This document shows, piece after piece, positions 11,378-22,797 of a stretch of DNA of 64,000 bases. The translations under genes were made by a program, and so were the position numbers. The stretch spans positions 186,001-250,000 of the forward strand of contig NW_001798979.1 of assembly GCF_000165425.1 (NCBI RefSeq). Reading direction: 5' to 3'. The stretch's first letter is position 1; each line of letters starts with the position of its first letter. The DNA is from Paramecium tetraurelia (Eukaryota > Ciliophora > Oligohymenophorea > Peniculida > Parameciidae). The notes below the pieces were generated by a model. It had not been told where the DNA came from and made no database searches. It saw nothing but the letters and a program-made list of their open reading frames with translations.

Positions 11378-13447
11378 ATGGATACTTTGGAATTGACAAG
11401 TGCTTGAAGTATTCTACTAATAAGATTATTTATGCTAATCAGAGTAAAAATTGAGAGATCGAAACTATTAATAACAAGCAATCGAATAATTGGGAACTGA
11501 AGGTTTCATCTCAATCTGTGATCTGATATAAGAGGTTATAACCAAAACAACTTCAGGTTTATCATAGATTACCCCCTTTAAGAGTATTTATCGAAACTAT
11601 AACAATACTAGAAATGATTAAGAATCCCCTTCAATTGGAATCAGAATTAAATTGACTTATAATCCAACAGAAGCTGAGATGAGATAATCAGGACATTAAA
11701 TGAGAGAATAAGATCCTAGGAATCAAAAAAGGAATTAGAATGATTTGTATTAATCTATCAAGAAGTACTCAAGTGAATTATCAACAATTAAATTCAAGGT
11801 ATGATTATTAGAGATTTTGACTAGATTAACAAAGACAATCATTCAAACAAAAATAAACCTATGTAGATTAAGTTCAACAACAACAATAAATATAAGGTGT
11901 TAGAGTTTAGAATAGTGCTGATCAGAGAACATTTGTGTATAATTGTGATTTAGAAAGAGATAATGTAAGTAGATCAAAACTCAAAACAAGAGGGAATACT
12001 AGAAAATGATGTTATAAAATAATTTTAAACAAATTAGCTACCTTAAATTAATGTAAAAGTCTCTTATTTCTCCTAACAAATTATTTGAGCATCTTCAAAA
12101 GAGAAGAGATGAGTTGAAACAGGCCAGTCTCAAATCTCCAATAATATCAGCAAATAAGTATCTATCATAAAGTTCTATGGATTAGACACTCAATTCCAAA
12201 TAATAGGAATAGTAAACAATTAATAGATATCAAGAAGACCAGACCTAAAAGTAAGTGTAGATTGTAACAATCTAAGTACTGTTTTGACTCAAAATACACA
12301 TGTGCGTTAGAACAGTAAAATCATAGACTCCAAAGAGAATTCTAGTTACTTATCTACTTGCGCCATGAATCTACTCAAAAAAATTAAATCTGAAAAACTG
12401 GTTAGACCTGCACGTGATCTGGTGTAATACAATAATTCAGATGTCAAAAAATAATACGAGCTTTTGTTAGATTTGGCGAAAAAACCTTTGATTGTTAAAT
12501 TACTAAAATAACCTCGTTCTATTAGTAATCCTGAGATATTAGTACCCTAATATTACATTCAAAAGGCTCATGGAGAATCTCAGGCTGGAATGTTGTATAC
12601 AGGGTAAACCAAAATAAATCAAGACACTTTCAAGTTAGTTCAAAAATTCTGTGGGCAAGAGAATGATTGGTACTTTCAGGTTTCGGATGGCCATGGAACC
12701 TATGGTCATCAAGTTGCATAGTTTATTTATGAAGCTTTGCCACAATTAGTAGAAAAAGAGCTAAAATAACTATAAAATTAATATGAAAAGAATAGATCAA
12801 TACATCAAATTTTGAAATAATGTTTTACAAGGGCTAATTAGGATTTGTTAAAAAGTGGAATTGATGTAACATATTCTGGCTCAACTACTGTTGTTGTAGT
12901 AGCCTTCAACAATGAATTGCATTGTGCCAATATAGGAGATAGCAGAGCCATCATTGGAAGATATGATGGCAAACTCTCTGTAGTTGAACTATCAAAGGAT
13001 CACAAACCTGATTGTTTTTTAGAATAGACTCGTATATTGAGTAGAGGTGGAAGAGTACTTCCTTATAGTGATGAAGAGGGATAAGCAATTGGACCAGCAA
13101 GAGTTTGGGTAATGCATGAGGATGTCCCTGGCTTAGCTATGTCTAGAAGTTTTGGAGATTATGTTGCTAGTTAAGTTGGAGTGATTTGCGAGCCAGAAAT
13201 TCTTAGACACTCCTTATTAGAATCTGATAAGTTTGTCATTATTGCATCTGATGGTATTTGGGAGTATTATTCATATTTAATTAGGTTTTTGTAAAACGAT
13301 TTAGTTGTTCAAATTGTCTATGAATTTTATAAGAAAGGGGATGTGAATGGTGCATGTGTTAGATTAATATAAATTGCAAGAGAAGCCTGGCAAAGAGAAG
13401 ACGAAGTCATAGATGATATTACTCTAATTATAGGGTTTTTTAAATGA
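11378..13447 (+). CDS. PP2C-family protein phosphatase with long N-terminal extension
   Basis: The C-terminal 300 residues are a PPM/PP2C domain: INQDTFKLV, VSDGHGTYGHQ, GSTTVVVVAF, NIGDSRAIIGR, KDHKPD, MSRSFGDYVAS and IASDGIWE, so the metal-binding Asp residues are all kept. The enzyme removes phosphate from Ser/Thr using Mn/Mg. About 250 residues precede the domain and are polar and Gln/Ser/Asn-rich. Introns 11400-11424, 11965-11990, 12251-12276 and 13264-13284 (21-26 bp) fit by phase; the last restores WEFLQND. The junction at about 11815-11904 is not solved: the frame before and the Gln-rich frame after do not join with one ordinary intron. Start ATG 11378 gives a 22-nt first exon. Confidence 0.82.
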
Positions 13448-13475
13448 TGACTTTAGTAATTTGTATAATTAATAC

Positions 13476-13735
13476 TCATCCAAACTAAATTTATGATCTG
13501 CCACCTGGAGGATTTCTTACTTTGACTGATGTTTTTGCATCCTATTGTTATTATTAAACAGGAGGTTGATTGACTTGTTTTCTTCCCAACGGTTGAGCTA
13601 CTTGCTATTAAGGAGTGTAATCTCCCTTGAGGTTTTAAATATGGTATGTACAAATGAGATCGATGAATTTCCTCCAGGTGCTTGATGTAATCTAACTGAT
13701 GGTTTATCTAATCCATATCCTTATATGTTATTCAT
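13476..13735 (-). CDS. Small Jupiter/HN1-like protein
   Basis: 77 residues; one 26-bp intron (13626-13651). Two copies of a Pro-Gly-Gly motif lie at the ends: SVRLHQAPGGNSSISFG near the start and VKVRNPPGGRSQIQFG at the C-terminus, joined by a Gln-rich linker. This matches the short repeats of the Jupiter microtubule-associated/HN1 family (R-V-L-x-P-P-G-G-x-S-x-x-x-F). Animal members bind microtubules or act in cell-cycle signalling. The gene is convergent with the PP2C gene, 28 bp away. Identification rests on the motif pair alone but the spacing is characteristic. Confidence 0.72.
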
Positions 13736-14280
13736 TTTTCAAAATTTTAACTGTTATTTATATTATTTAATATTAAATGATGATTATATTTAGAATTTAA
13801 CATAGAATTTTATACAATATCTTATTAAGTAATTAAGAAAATATTTAATTAAACCAATAAATTTTGATAACAACACTTAAATTTTCAATTTTGTTTTGCT
13901 TTTTTTCTCTTCAAATAAGAGTATTTTTACATGAAATGGAGATATGTTTTATTGAAGTAATATGAAAACCTCGGTCTAATACATAGAATGATTTACCTTA
14001 CTAATAACTAATGAATAAAAACGAAAATCTAGTAGAACTCATAGATGAAAGACTTGCATTTCACTTTAAAAAATAAACATCCTGAAGTTTAAAAGCAAAG
14101 ATTTGTTAAGGTACCTTTAACGTTGATTGGCTAATATCTCTTTGATTTGAAAACATAAAAAGATATTGTAAGAGTTACAATTAATTATTATTTATCATAT
14201 TAATTAATATCAATCATTGGTATTTAATATTTAATGGACCTTTGAACTACAATTAAAGTAGCCAATAAAGCACATAATAA
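13736..14280. other. 545-bp AT-rich interval
   Basis: No frame with intron-compatible coding character found. A short plus-strand frame from an ATG at about 14010 stops after some 25 codons. Probably upstream regulatory DNA for the divergent small gene at 13735 and for whatever lies at 14281. Confidence 0.4.
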
Positions 14281-14609
14281 ATGATTACAATTCTACTATA
14301 ATTGCTCATAGTTTGATTTACTAAATAGTGAGAATTAGTTTATTAACAAGAAGTGATATATTTGAGTTCTTAACTATGATATAATGAATTGCCCTTATAA
14401 TTATATCAAGATGCTTTCAAAAGAAAAATTGAATTAATTTATTATTCATTCAAATCTACTAACCAAAAAATTCTTTATATGATAAATCAGTTCTTAAGAG
14501 ATTCTCATTAATTCCTAGTTGCAGCCCAAATAAGCAATCAATTAGATATTAATATTAAGGAGGGAATTCTAAATACAAAAAATAATTATATATAATTAAT
14601 AATATATAA
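14281..14609 (+). pseudogene. Possible small secreted-protein gene or gene remnant
   Basis: An ATG at 14281 opens a hydrophobic start (MITILLQLLIV) like a signal peptide. Further on, about 14390-14580, a TGA-free stretch reads like protein (including LYQDAFKRKIELIYYSF and FLRDSHQFLVAAQISNQLD). The two cannot be linked with ordinary introns: TGAs at about 14311 and 14378 interrupt, and splice sites in the right phase are lacking. Either an exon structure I cannot see or a decayed gene. It ends just before the ubiquitin protease start. Confidence 0.3.
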
Positions 14610-15853
14610 ATGCTTAAAGGCATAAAGAATCGAGGGAACACTTGTTTTCTCAACTCTCTTTTGATTTGTCTATCTAAAAGCCTAGTTGTTAAGAAGGTCA
14701 AAGATGATTTATTTCAATAGTTTCTAATATCGACACTTGAATATTTAAATGAGTGTCATGATGCAAAAAACTTAGAATTGTTTTGGATTGAACTTCGAAA
14801 GAGATAACCTACGCTATTCTCATAGAATCCAGAAAATTAAGAACCCCAAGATGCTTTTGAAATTTTGTTATTTTTATTATCGGAAAGCAAACTTTTAGAT
14901 TACTGCTTAATTATTAGTTAATCTCCTTATTGCGAAATCCCTGAACATAGAGATTGTATTTACATTCATTAAAGTTGGGTGAAAGACATTGTCTATTATA
15001 TATGGGACTAAAATGTTGATATCAACAATTTAAAGCTTTTGGCCGATGTGAATGATAATTCATAAAGTATTAGAATGTTTAAAATGATACCTGGTTCTGC
15101 AGATTAATACAATTGGCATTTAAATGATAAGATGGAAACTGATTTATTTACTTATCATGTAGAAACTTAGTCTAATGAATATTTGTACAAGATTGAGTAA
15201 GGTATGTAGAATTATATTAGAGAATTGTTTTATAATATGTTGAAAATGATATCACACAAACAATTTTGAGAACCCGATTCCTGTATTTAGAATAAAAAAT
15301 CACTTAACATTAATTATATTATCGACTTAGACAATAATTAGAATAAACTCCAGTTAACTTTGATGTTTACAGTGTAAATGGTTATATTAGTGATTAAAAT
15401 GAACTTTGGCAACCTGTTTCGCCGTTGTATTTGGTTTTTAGAACAAAAGATCTAGACGAGTTTCTGTGGTGTAAATAATTGGATATTCCAAATTAAGTTT
15501 TAAATTATTAGAATTTCTTTAAATCTGATAAGCCCTTGTAAGTGGAAGGTTAATTGACCAATACATTAATATTGATATTATAAAGAAATGACATAGTCAA
15601 AAACACAAATCCTTATTTTATAAGATAGGAGCTAAAAGTTAAGGTAAATCTATTTTGAGTAATTAAATAGACAAGAATGTATGATTTAATGGGCATTTGT
15701 TGTCATATAGGTGATGCTAAAGGCGGTCATTACGTAAGTTACATCAAGAATATGAATATGTGGCAAATGTGGGATGATGAAAGAGTTGAAATGCGTAATA
15801 TAGACTTTCAATGTATGCAGACAGCATATATTCTATTTTATAAGTTGAGATGA
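14610..15853 (+). CDS. Ubiquitin-specific protease (USP/UCH, peptidase C19)
   Basis: The Cys box is KNRGNTCFLNSLL at the very N-terminus and the His box GDAKGGHYVSYIKN lies near the C-terminus, followed by QMWDDERV and AYILFYKL. These are the catalytic Cys, His and Asp/Asn elements of C19 deubiquitinases, which cleave ubiquitin from proteins. Roughly 400 residues, a compact catalytic core without extra domains. Intron 15644-15670 (27 bp) is clear. A second junction near 15190-15222 must shift the frame, but only 17-bp GT...AG candidates fit, so the exact splice is unsure. Start ATG 14610 is only 13 codons before the catalytic Cys region, normal for minimal USPs. Confidence 0.85.
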
Positions 15854-16325
15854 TGAGAGTACATAAATTTTATTAATATATTCAATAATTATATAATTAT
15901 AACTACAAAACCCAGTTAGATTTCATTTAAGAATAGGGTTCTATACTTAATTAGAATTACGATTATCATATATAAAGGATATTTATTATTAATTATTACT
16001 AAATCCTTGAAACATACTTTTCAGATACCATAATGGAGATAAATTAATTAACGATGGATTCAACGATAATTCCATTTTTATTTAGAACTATATGACAATT
16101 TCAACAAATCATAATAATAAACATATATTGATCAATGAAGAAAAGAATTGTCAAAATAGAAGATATAAGGCTTAAAATATAATTGATATATATATTAGAA
16201 CTGCAGTCACTTTGAGGGTGACAGAAATGCTAAATATAAAATAGTACCAAATAAATCTGTATATTAATTGTAATTAATAAATACTTTTATGTTCTAAGAA
16301 CAAAAAATAATTATTTAAATTAAAG
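15854..16325. other. 472-bp AT-rich intergenic region
   Basis: Contains poly-A/T stretches and one short perfect inverted repeat (GTCAC at 16206-16210 and GTGAC at 16218-16222, 7-nt loop). No coding frame recognised. Downstream of the protease gene and upstream of the carbonic anhydrase. Confidence 0.45.
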
Positions 16326-17426
16326 ATGATTCTTGCCTTAATTCTTCTGATATGTGCATTTGATTCGGTCTTGGCCCAGAGAACCTACTGCCAATTGCCC
16401 GATCCAATTTTTAATGATGGGGTAAAAAATTCAACTTGGGGTGATGCAGATCCTTCTGATTGGAATTATTTGAACTCTAATGACTGGAAATGTACTTTAT
16501 TTGCGTTAAGAGTGTAGCTAAGGTTGTTACATGTGGTGCTAGCTTTTAATCTCCCATAAACATAGTAACGACAACAGCCACAAAAGAAAGTACATTCCCA
16601 GCAATCAATTATATATTGAAGTCTTCAACCAAAAATTACTTTGAGGCTCAGCGTATATCTCTTAAATAATTATTCAGGGGATTATACCAAAGAATTAGAG
16701 GGAGAGTATGATTTCATCACTGCATTTGATTTATCCAATTCGCAATACAAGTACTATGCTAGACAGTTCCATATTCACACGCCTTCTGAACATCAAGTAG
16801 ATGGGAAAAACTTTGATTTAGAAGTTCATTTCGTGCATCAAGTACTCTGTTCAATTTATCAGGCTGTTGAAGATGGTGAATAGAGTTGTAATGACATTAG
16901 AAACAAACTGACTGTCTTTGGACTGCTCTTCCAACAGTCCAACACTGCAACCGATTATGAAGTATTCAAGCCATGGTTTGATGACACCGTAAATAGAGTT
17001 ACATCTTTTGATATGAAGTAATCACTCCCTATAACAAAGTGACTTCTTCCAAAGAATGACTGACAAAACCTATTATCACTACACAGGCAGTCTCACAACT
17101 ATGTATATTCTCAGAAACTAACAATAGACCTTGCTCTTAAACAGTGAATTGGTATGTTTTTACATCCCCCTTGCCTATCTCTAAATCGCAATTCAAGCAA
17201 TTCCAAGATTTCCTCGACAATGACGATTACTTCCCTAATAAGGCCAACAATCGTCCCACCCAAAATCTTAATGGACGCACCTTATACAAAGGAGTAAAAT
17301 TATTCGTATATTTCCTAGACTGCCTCTTTCAATGGAGTGACATCCCTTCCTGTTATAGAAGCCTCTTGGAGCTCCATCATCCAGATGGCTATGCTATTAT
17401 TAGTCTAATTGATAATAACGATATGA
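16326..17426 (+). CDS. Alpha-carbonic anhydrase, secreted, probably membrane-anchored
   Basis: About 318-325 residues. A signal peptide (MILALILLICAFDSVLA) is followed by the alpha-CA fold: GASFQSPINI, the zinc ligands in QFHIHTPSEH and LEVHFVH, and PCSQTVNWYVFTSP near the end. Reaction: reversible hydration of CO2. Introns: 16492-16517, 16653-16677, 17018-17039, 17103-17127 and 17294-17318; a further 21-bp candidate (16842-16862) is in frame and may be intron or coding. The C-terminus is a hydrophobic tail (MAMLLLVQLIITI) after a small-residue region, as in GPI-anchored proteins, so the enzyme probably sits on the cell surface. Without these introns every frame stops early. Confidence 0.92.
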
Positions 17427-17812
17427 CATAAATTCTATAGATGATCTATTATTTCAAATGTATAATTTAAATTAACCAAATAATCAATCCCCTGAACGAG
17501 AATCATACAAATCAGTAAAAGTGAAGAAATGTTCAGAATCTTATATTATTAAAATTCGTTAATTCACAATTATTGGTTTTAATATAATATAATAATATAT
17601 TTTAATTAGACACTTTTTATTTAAAATTATAAAACCAGGTGAGTTATGAATGTCACTGTGATAAGACTAACTATTATAATAGAATACAAAAGAGATTTTA
17701 TACTATTTGATGACAAATTTATTCTTCATAAATATTATATAAATTAATAGTAATTTCCTTTTTTTAATAATGATGAAATAAGGAATATAATAATTTAATA
17801 TGTATTAAAATA
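17427..17812. other. 386-bp AT-rich convergent intergenic region
   Basis: Lies between two convergent stops. No coding frame or RNA motif seen; long A/T runs with TATA-like strings. Confidence 0.5.
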
Positions 17813-19255
17813 TCAATTTTATACTGCTTTTATAAAACCAACTTTTCTTGGTTCCTAATATTAGTGATATATATATACATCCTATATGAAATGAGTGTAG
17901 TATTCTCTAATGAATAGATCCCCTAAGATTGAAACTTTTTGATCAAAAGGTGCAATCATCAAATAGCATTCGAAAAATGAACATAAAAGATATTTATCAG
18001 GTGTAATTGTAAATACTTTGCCACATAAACTTACTAATAGAATAAACATAAAATCCGTACTTTCAAAGTTGGGATATTCATCAACATCTGCTTGATCACA
18101 TTAGGTTATTCCTTCGAATTGCAGACTGTCAAAACACTTAATTCCAAAATCTTATAAGTACTCAACTAATCTCTAATGATCCTTTTCATATAAGACTATA
18201 AGCGAGGTTCCTGAATCTACAACGAAAAGAGATGTATATAAAATATCGCTCTTTTCATCTTAGGCATTGTGAACAGGCTATATAGATTTTAATGTTCTCT
18301 TTGTATTGCCATCTTTCGATACAAATGCAACATGATCTCCTTGTATAGCCCAATACTTATTGTTTATCACATAACAGTAATGCCATTAATCACTTTGATC
18401 TCCAAGACTGTCTAGTTGCCCACCTAAAATTAATTTCGATTGTTCCTCATCCTTAAGGTGTTCGTCTGTAAGGAAAATTGAAAATTCCTAACTTAGATAA
18501 TCAAAAAACCTTTTTCTCTATTTAATTTTGACTGAACAAATTATCAATCAATGTTGGATATCCATCACTCAAAGTATCAAAGCCAAGTCCTGCTAAGCCA
18601 TCTCCTTCAAATTTTTTTAATTCTGTTAATTCATCCAAAATTAACATAGTTTAATTTCGAATTAACAAAGAACCTATTTTCAAATTCTCAACCATAAACT
18701 ATGCCTCAGCCTTACCAGTACCATATTATAATTTTATCTTCTTTTAAAGATATTTGCAACTGTACGAAGCCTCGCAATCAAAAAATTCTTTCACTCCTGC
18801 TTTTTTGCAAGTATGACAGTCACTTGAAGCCACCCATCTAAAATTAAATTATAAGGATTCTACGTATATGATGAGCCTGTATCAAACAAAACATCAAAGG
18901 TTTACTCTGGTGAGCCCAACTCAATTTTACCAAAATATTGAGCATTGTAGGAATTTCTAATTGGGAGGATATTGGATATTTATTACCTTAATGGAATATA
19001 AGTGATCTAATAGGCGTATTAAATTCTATCTAGATGGTCTAGGAGAGTATTTTAATTTTTAATTTGTTGTTTGTCTTCACGACTCAACTCAAAGGATATT
19101 TTGGTGTCTGAATGTAGAGTTGATTTGATCGCATCTTAAACTCTTTAACCTTTTTAGACCAAGGGTATATGCATTAAGTTCGACTTTCTGGATCTGATTT
19201 ATCTGGAGAAGGTGCAGGAGATTATTAAAGCAAATAGTATTACTTTTATATGCAT
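17813..19255 (-). CDS. Pepsin-like aspartic protease (A1 family)
   Basis: 446 residues in five exons; introns 18957-18986, 18838-18863, 18488-18509 and 17855-17878 (22-30 bp), all phase-consistent. Both catalytic motifs are intact: FDTGSSYTWVAS and VVDSGTSLIV. The first is split by an intron after SSYT. Other family marks are PLRNSYNAQYFGKIELGSP before the first Asp, GLAGLGFDTLS, and VSILGDLFIREYYT followed by KVGF at the end. The N-terminus MHIKVILFALIISCTFS is a signal peptide and is followed by about 60 residues of propeptide (MHIPLVQKGQ). Probable lysosomal or phagosomal digestive enzyme of cathepsin D/pepsin type. Confidence 0.93.
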
Positions 19256-19454
19256 GCCAATTATAATAATAAAAATTCGAAAATTGTAATAGTGATTATT
19301 ATGATGAATATTTGGAGTGGGATTCGTAACAGAAAGGGTTTGTATTGTGATGGCTTGTGCGTTGCTTGAAGAATTCCGTAATTTGGTTTATTTTTTTTAA
19401 GTTTTATTCTTTATTATGAAAATACTTTATTCACAATTTAAAGTATTTGCGAGC

Positions 19455-19802
19455 TCAATCAAATAGTTCAACTTCTTGAATGAAGGCTTCAGAATCAAAA
19501 GACGAGATAAGATTTTCAAGTTCCTTAAATTTTTCATCTCTTGTCATTGGATTATGAGGCCTTTCGTGATATAAGGTTTCGAAGGTTTGGAGTCTATTAG
19601 TGTTCGTGATGATTACATACAAAACTTTCTGAGGACTTTACGAATGGGTTTATAAAAATGGCTCCTTTGAAGTGCTATCCCAAAGAATGTTAGATTTTGA
19701 ACCCTACTTACTAGAACGAGATGCACTATACTGGAGTCGTAATGGTATTGGTGTATATATGATGGAAGAGTTGAGGGATTAAGGTGTTTTCTAATTAGAC
19801 AT
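19455..19802 (-). CDS. Small protein of unknown function
   Basis: A 115-residue uninterrupted frame, ATG at 19802 and TGA at 19455-19457. Ser/Thr/Pro-rich first half, then a helical acidic C-terminus (TRDEKFKELENLISSFDSEA). No signal peptide, transmembrane span or known motif. Coding rests on length without a TGA and balanced composition; an extra exon is possible. Confidence 0.5.
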
Positions 19803-20268
19803 ATTATAATTAATTTTAATGAATAGGAATGAGATTAATATTGGATACTGCTAATATATTTATTTACCAAGGGATTGAATCTAACAGACAGGAACACCTG
19901 GTAGTGAACTCTCCGCCCATCAAAATATTTTATTAAGATTATTAAATATATTTTATATAAAGATTTAATTGCAGATATATTTGAAACTTTGATTGACATC
20001 AAAAATCTATTTAATTTTACTATAATGATCTACATTGGATGCCATATCTATATGAGAGGTATAAAATTTGAGATTTCGCCGTTCTTGTTTAAATGAAAAG
20101 ACTTATTGGAATGATGTGTTTGTTCTATTTTCCAATTGATAAGATCTGAATTTTGTGAGGATAACCCTGCGACTTCTAAAGTTGGGAATAAAAAATAATA
20201 TTAAAAATAAAATCAAATTATTCTCATCTGGTAAACAAAGTTGTCAGAATTGATTTTTAAATTAATTA
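19803..20268. other. 466-bp divergent intergenic region with a GC-richer patch
   Basis: Shared upstream region of two divergent genes. At about 19876-19922 a block is clearly richer in G and C than its surroundings (around GGAACACCTGGTAGTG and CTCTCCGCCC). It has no open frame of note and does not match tRNA or spliceosomal RNA landmarks I know. Could be a small non-coding RNA gene or a regulatory block. Confidence 0.35.
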
Positions 20269-21230
20269 ATGGGATCTTGCCAACATTTGTGCAGATAATA
20301 ACATACTGTGGAGTAGGAAATCACAATGCAATAAAAACTCAAGTAAAGGAAAGAATCTGATAATAACTCCAAGACCAATCATATTGGCTCTCAAAAAGGA
20401 GAAGTTGATGACCTAGTCGGAGAAGAATTCAAGTCACCCAAAGAGATCAAGTAATTCAGCAAACGAATTTAAAATCTCGAAATATCAGGCGACCGAAAAA
20501 ACAGATTTATGCATGATATCGAAGAAGAGATCAAGTACATCATTCAGAAAAAGTATGTCATCTATCATAGTCTAGTATTTAGGAGGAGTAAGAAAATTTG
20601 AAACGCATTCAATAAATTTATGAACAAGAACTTGAACTTCAGAGGAAAGAATAAATTAAAAAATAAAAAGAATAATTAGATAACTAATTTTCATTTTAAA
20701 ATTCCATTATTTAATCAAATGACCACTAAAATGCAAATCCCTTTCAACCTAAATCAACCTCTTAATTTGCCCCCAAAAGAAATGATAATGATTCAGTGTC
20801 TCAAAAATCTTAAATCTCCAAAACTCCAACCCCTCCTTGCAAGGATAAATCTATTTCATCCCAATCAGATATAATGAGAAAAAGCGCTTTAATGAAAATT
20901 ATACAGGCCAGAGAAGAATTAGCCAGTAATAATGCAAGTAAAGGTTCGACCAAAAAAAAAATGATGCTTGATGCCTACGAAAAATTGTTTAGTGAATTCT
21001 TTTCAGCAGATGAAAAAGGGTCAAGCAGCTATAGCAAAACACAAAAGAGCCATAAAAGTATCTTGAAAAATAGATCCTTAACACATCGCAGTTTCTCTGG
21101 TAGTAAATCAATTAAATCAACTCATACTGCAGTCAAAAATTCAAAAAAAGTGAGATTCTCTAAAGAAACCAATTTCAGCTATGAAAGAAAAGGAATCGAA
21201 AAGAAAAAGAAAAAATTTTGGGATTGGTGA
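20269..21230 (+). CDS. Coiled-coil protein with basic C-terminus
   Basis: 312 residues; one 23-bp intron (20553-20575). It starts MGSCQH, so Gly2 and Cys4 are possible acylation sites. A central coiled coil (EEQENLKRIQQIYEQELELQ region) is followed by a long polar Ser/Gln/Pro linker. A helical segment (RKSALMKIIQAREELASN) and a Ser/Lys-rich tail ending KKKKKFWDW close the protein. The short motif KKVRFSKE is also present. No known family. A cytoskeletal or cortical scaffold would fit the composition, but nothing proves it. Confidence 0.68.
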
Positions 21231-21603
21231 ATATTTGAAAAGACTTTGATTATTGCTTACTTATTAAATAATTACATATTTACAATCAAAATCTAAGAAG
21301 GGATAAATCTCTCTTTATATTTTCGATTTAAATTGAGTAAATGATGAATGATTTTTTAATCCATTGTCAAATGAGTGTTGATGAGGATAAGAATAGTGAT
21401 ATTTGTTAAATAACTATTTTTTTATTATTATTGTATAGAATAATATTAATATATGAATTAGATTGAATCAAACAATTTCATTTTGAAAATTTTCAGTGTC
21501 GGAAACAGGGTTTGAATGAAACTTCTATCAATCAAGAATTTAAATGAGAGAATTAAATTCACTTTTTGATTAAGCGGTTTACTCAATATCAATCATCTTG
21601 ACT
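21231..21603. other. 373-bp interval with possible short exons
   Basis: From an ATG at about 21341 a plus-strand frame begins MMNDFLIHCQMSVDED, and near 21490-21550 a short frame (KQGLNETSINQEF) closes on TGA. I could not join them with ordinary introns. An ATG at about 21544 is in frame with the next gene and could be its true start. Confidence 0.3.
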
Positions 21604-21942
21604 ATGGATTATAACCGGATCAAATTTTAAGCCAAAAGAATGGAAATACACTATCATCTAAGTTTACTAAACAATAAGAAATTATATTTCCTAGCATAAA
21701 TTCAAGAGAGCGTAAAACCTCTCGTTCAAAATGATCTATCATAATTGACTAAATTTGATTCCTATTTGATTAATGATATACTTTTAGAAAACATTGTTAA
21801 AATAACTTCTGGATCTCATAAATTGAAATCGTTAGAGTATTAAAATAAGAAGAATGATGATTTGAGTAAGAAAGCTAATTCATTATTGAGATTAATAGTT
21901 GAGGAATTCAAGTATGGGGTTTTGAATAAATTAAAGATATGA
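21604..21942 (+). CDS. Small helical protein of unknown function
   Basis: 112 residues from ATG 21604 (or about 20 more from an in-frame ATG near 21544) to TGA 21940-21942. All-helical composition with Leu/Lys/Asn: RIKFQAKRMEIHYHLSLLN near the start and SLLRLIVEEFKYGVLNKLK at the end. The pattern vaguely recalls GINS-type helical subunits but is too weak to assign. No intron is needed. Confidence 0.45.
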
Positions 21943-22422
21943 TTATTCAATAAGTAGATTACTTTATAATGCAGTACATTTTATTAAAAAAATGATAAAA
22001 CACTTCAGCCTTGATTTATTATAATAAAATGAAAAATTGCTGTTTGGTTTTAAGAATAAGAATTTACTAATTAAAAGAGACATTAATAGGATTAATTTTA
22101 GGAAGTGCAATTTTAACAGAGAGTTTTGACAAGATGGAATAAATAGATTGATAATGTTGTGGATTTTTATGATGATGATTAAAAATAAATAAGTAAATAT
22201 AAAAATTAATGATTAATGCTATTTTCAATAAGCTTAGTTTCAATGTAATAATATTAGGATTCACTTTATCCTTTCATTTTGTATGAAGAGTTCAAATTTT
22301 AGAAATAAAATAAATGATGAATTATTTTATGTTATTATTTTATATTAGAAAAATAAGGATGAATTAATGGAGCTAGATAGCTACCTAATTTAAATAAAAT
22401 ATTAAATTATTTGATCAAATAG
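21943..22422. other. 480-bp AT-rich interval
   Basis: No supported gene. An uninterrupted minus-strand frame at 22067-22264 is low-complexity (Ile/Asn/His-rich) and lacks protein-like conservation. Confidence 0.45.
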
Positions 22423-22667
22423 ATGAGTCTGAATTATGCAAAGAGTCGAGTTTTGAGATCAATTATTAGATGAGAAATATAAAATAAAAGAAGGAGAGGC
22501 CTATTGAACCAGACTAGCCAGACCCAGATGAATGTTGTGGTTCTGGTTGTTAAAGATGTGTGTTGGATGTTTACTATGAGAAATTAGAATAATATGAGAA
22601 AGACTTAATGGAATGGTTGGCAGAGTAAGATGAAGATTAAGATGATGGAAACAATCAAAAAGGTTGA
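22423..22667 (+). CDS. Oxidoreductase-like domain protein (OXLD1 type)
   Basis: 74 residues; one 20-bp intron (22450-22469). The protein is essentially one domain: EPDQPDPDECCGSGCQRC followed by VLDVYYEKLEQYEKDL. This is the pattern of the oxidoreductase-like N-terminal domain in mitochondrial OXLD1 and fungal relatives (P-x-P-x-x-C-C-x-S-G-C-x-x-C-V-x-D-x-Y). The role of the domain is not settled; the four Cys could bind metal. The acidic tail (EQDEDQDDGNN) is not conserved. The short N-terminus gives no clear mitochondrial presequence. Confidence 0.82.
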
Positions 22668-22797
22668 TATTGTGGTTCGCATCAATGATGATAATATGTG
22701 TTATGACGAATTAAATTTTTGTATGAGTTATGGTTGAGTTTATATCACAAATATTTCTTGAAATCTAGTAATTTAGTTAAAATAACTTACAAATAGG

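Noticed and set aside
16206-16222. Small perfect inverted repeat
   Set aside because: Five-base stem only; expected by chance and no T-run or conserved context.
19850-19930. tRNA-like segment (ATTGAATC next to a GC-rich stretch)
   Set aside because: T-arm and acceptor stems do not pair, and no anticodon arm can be drawn.
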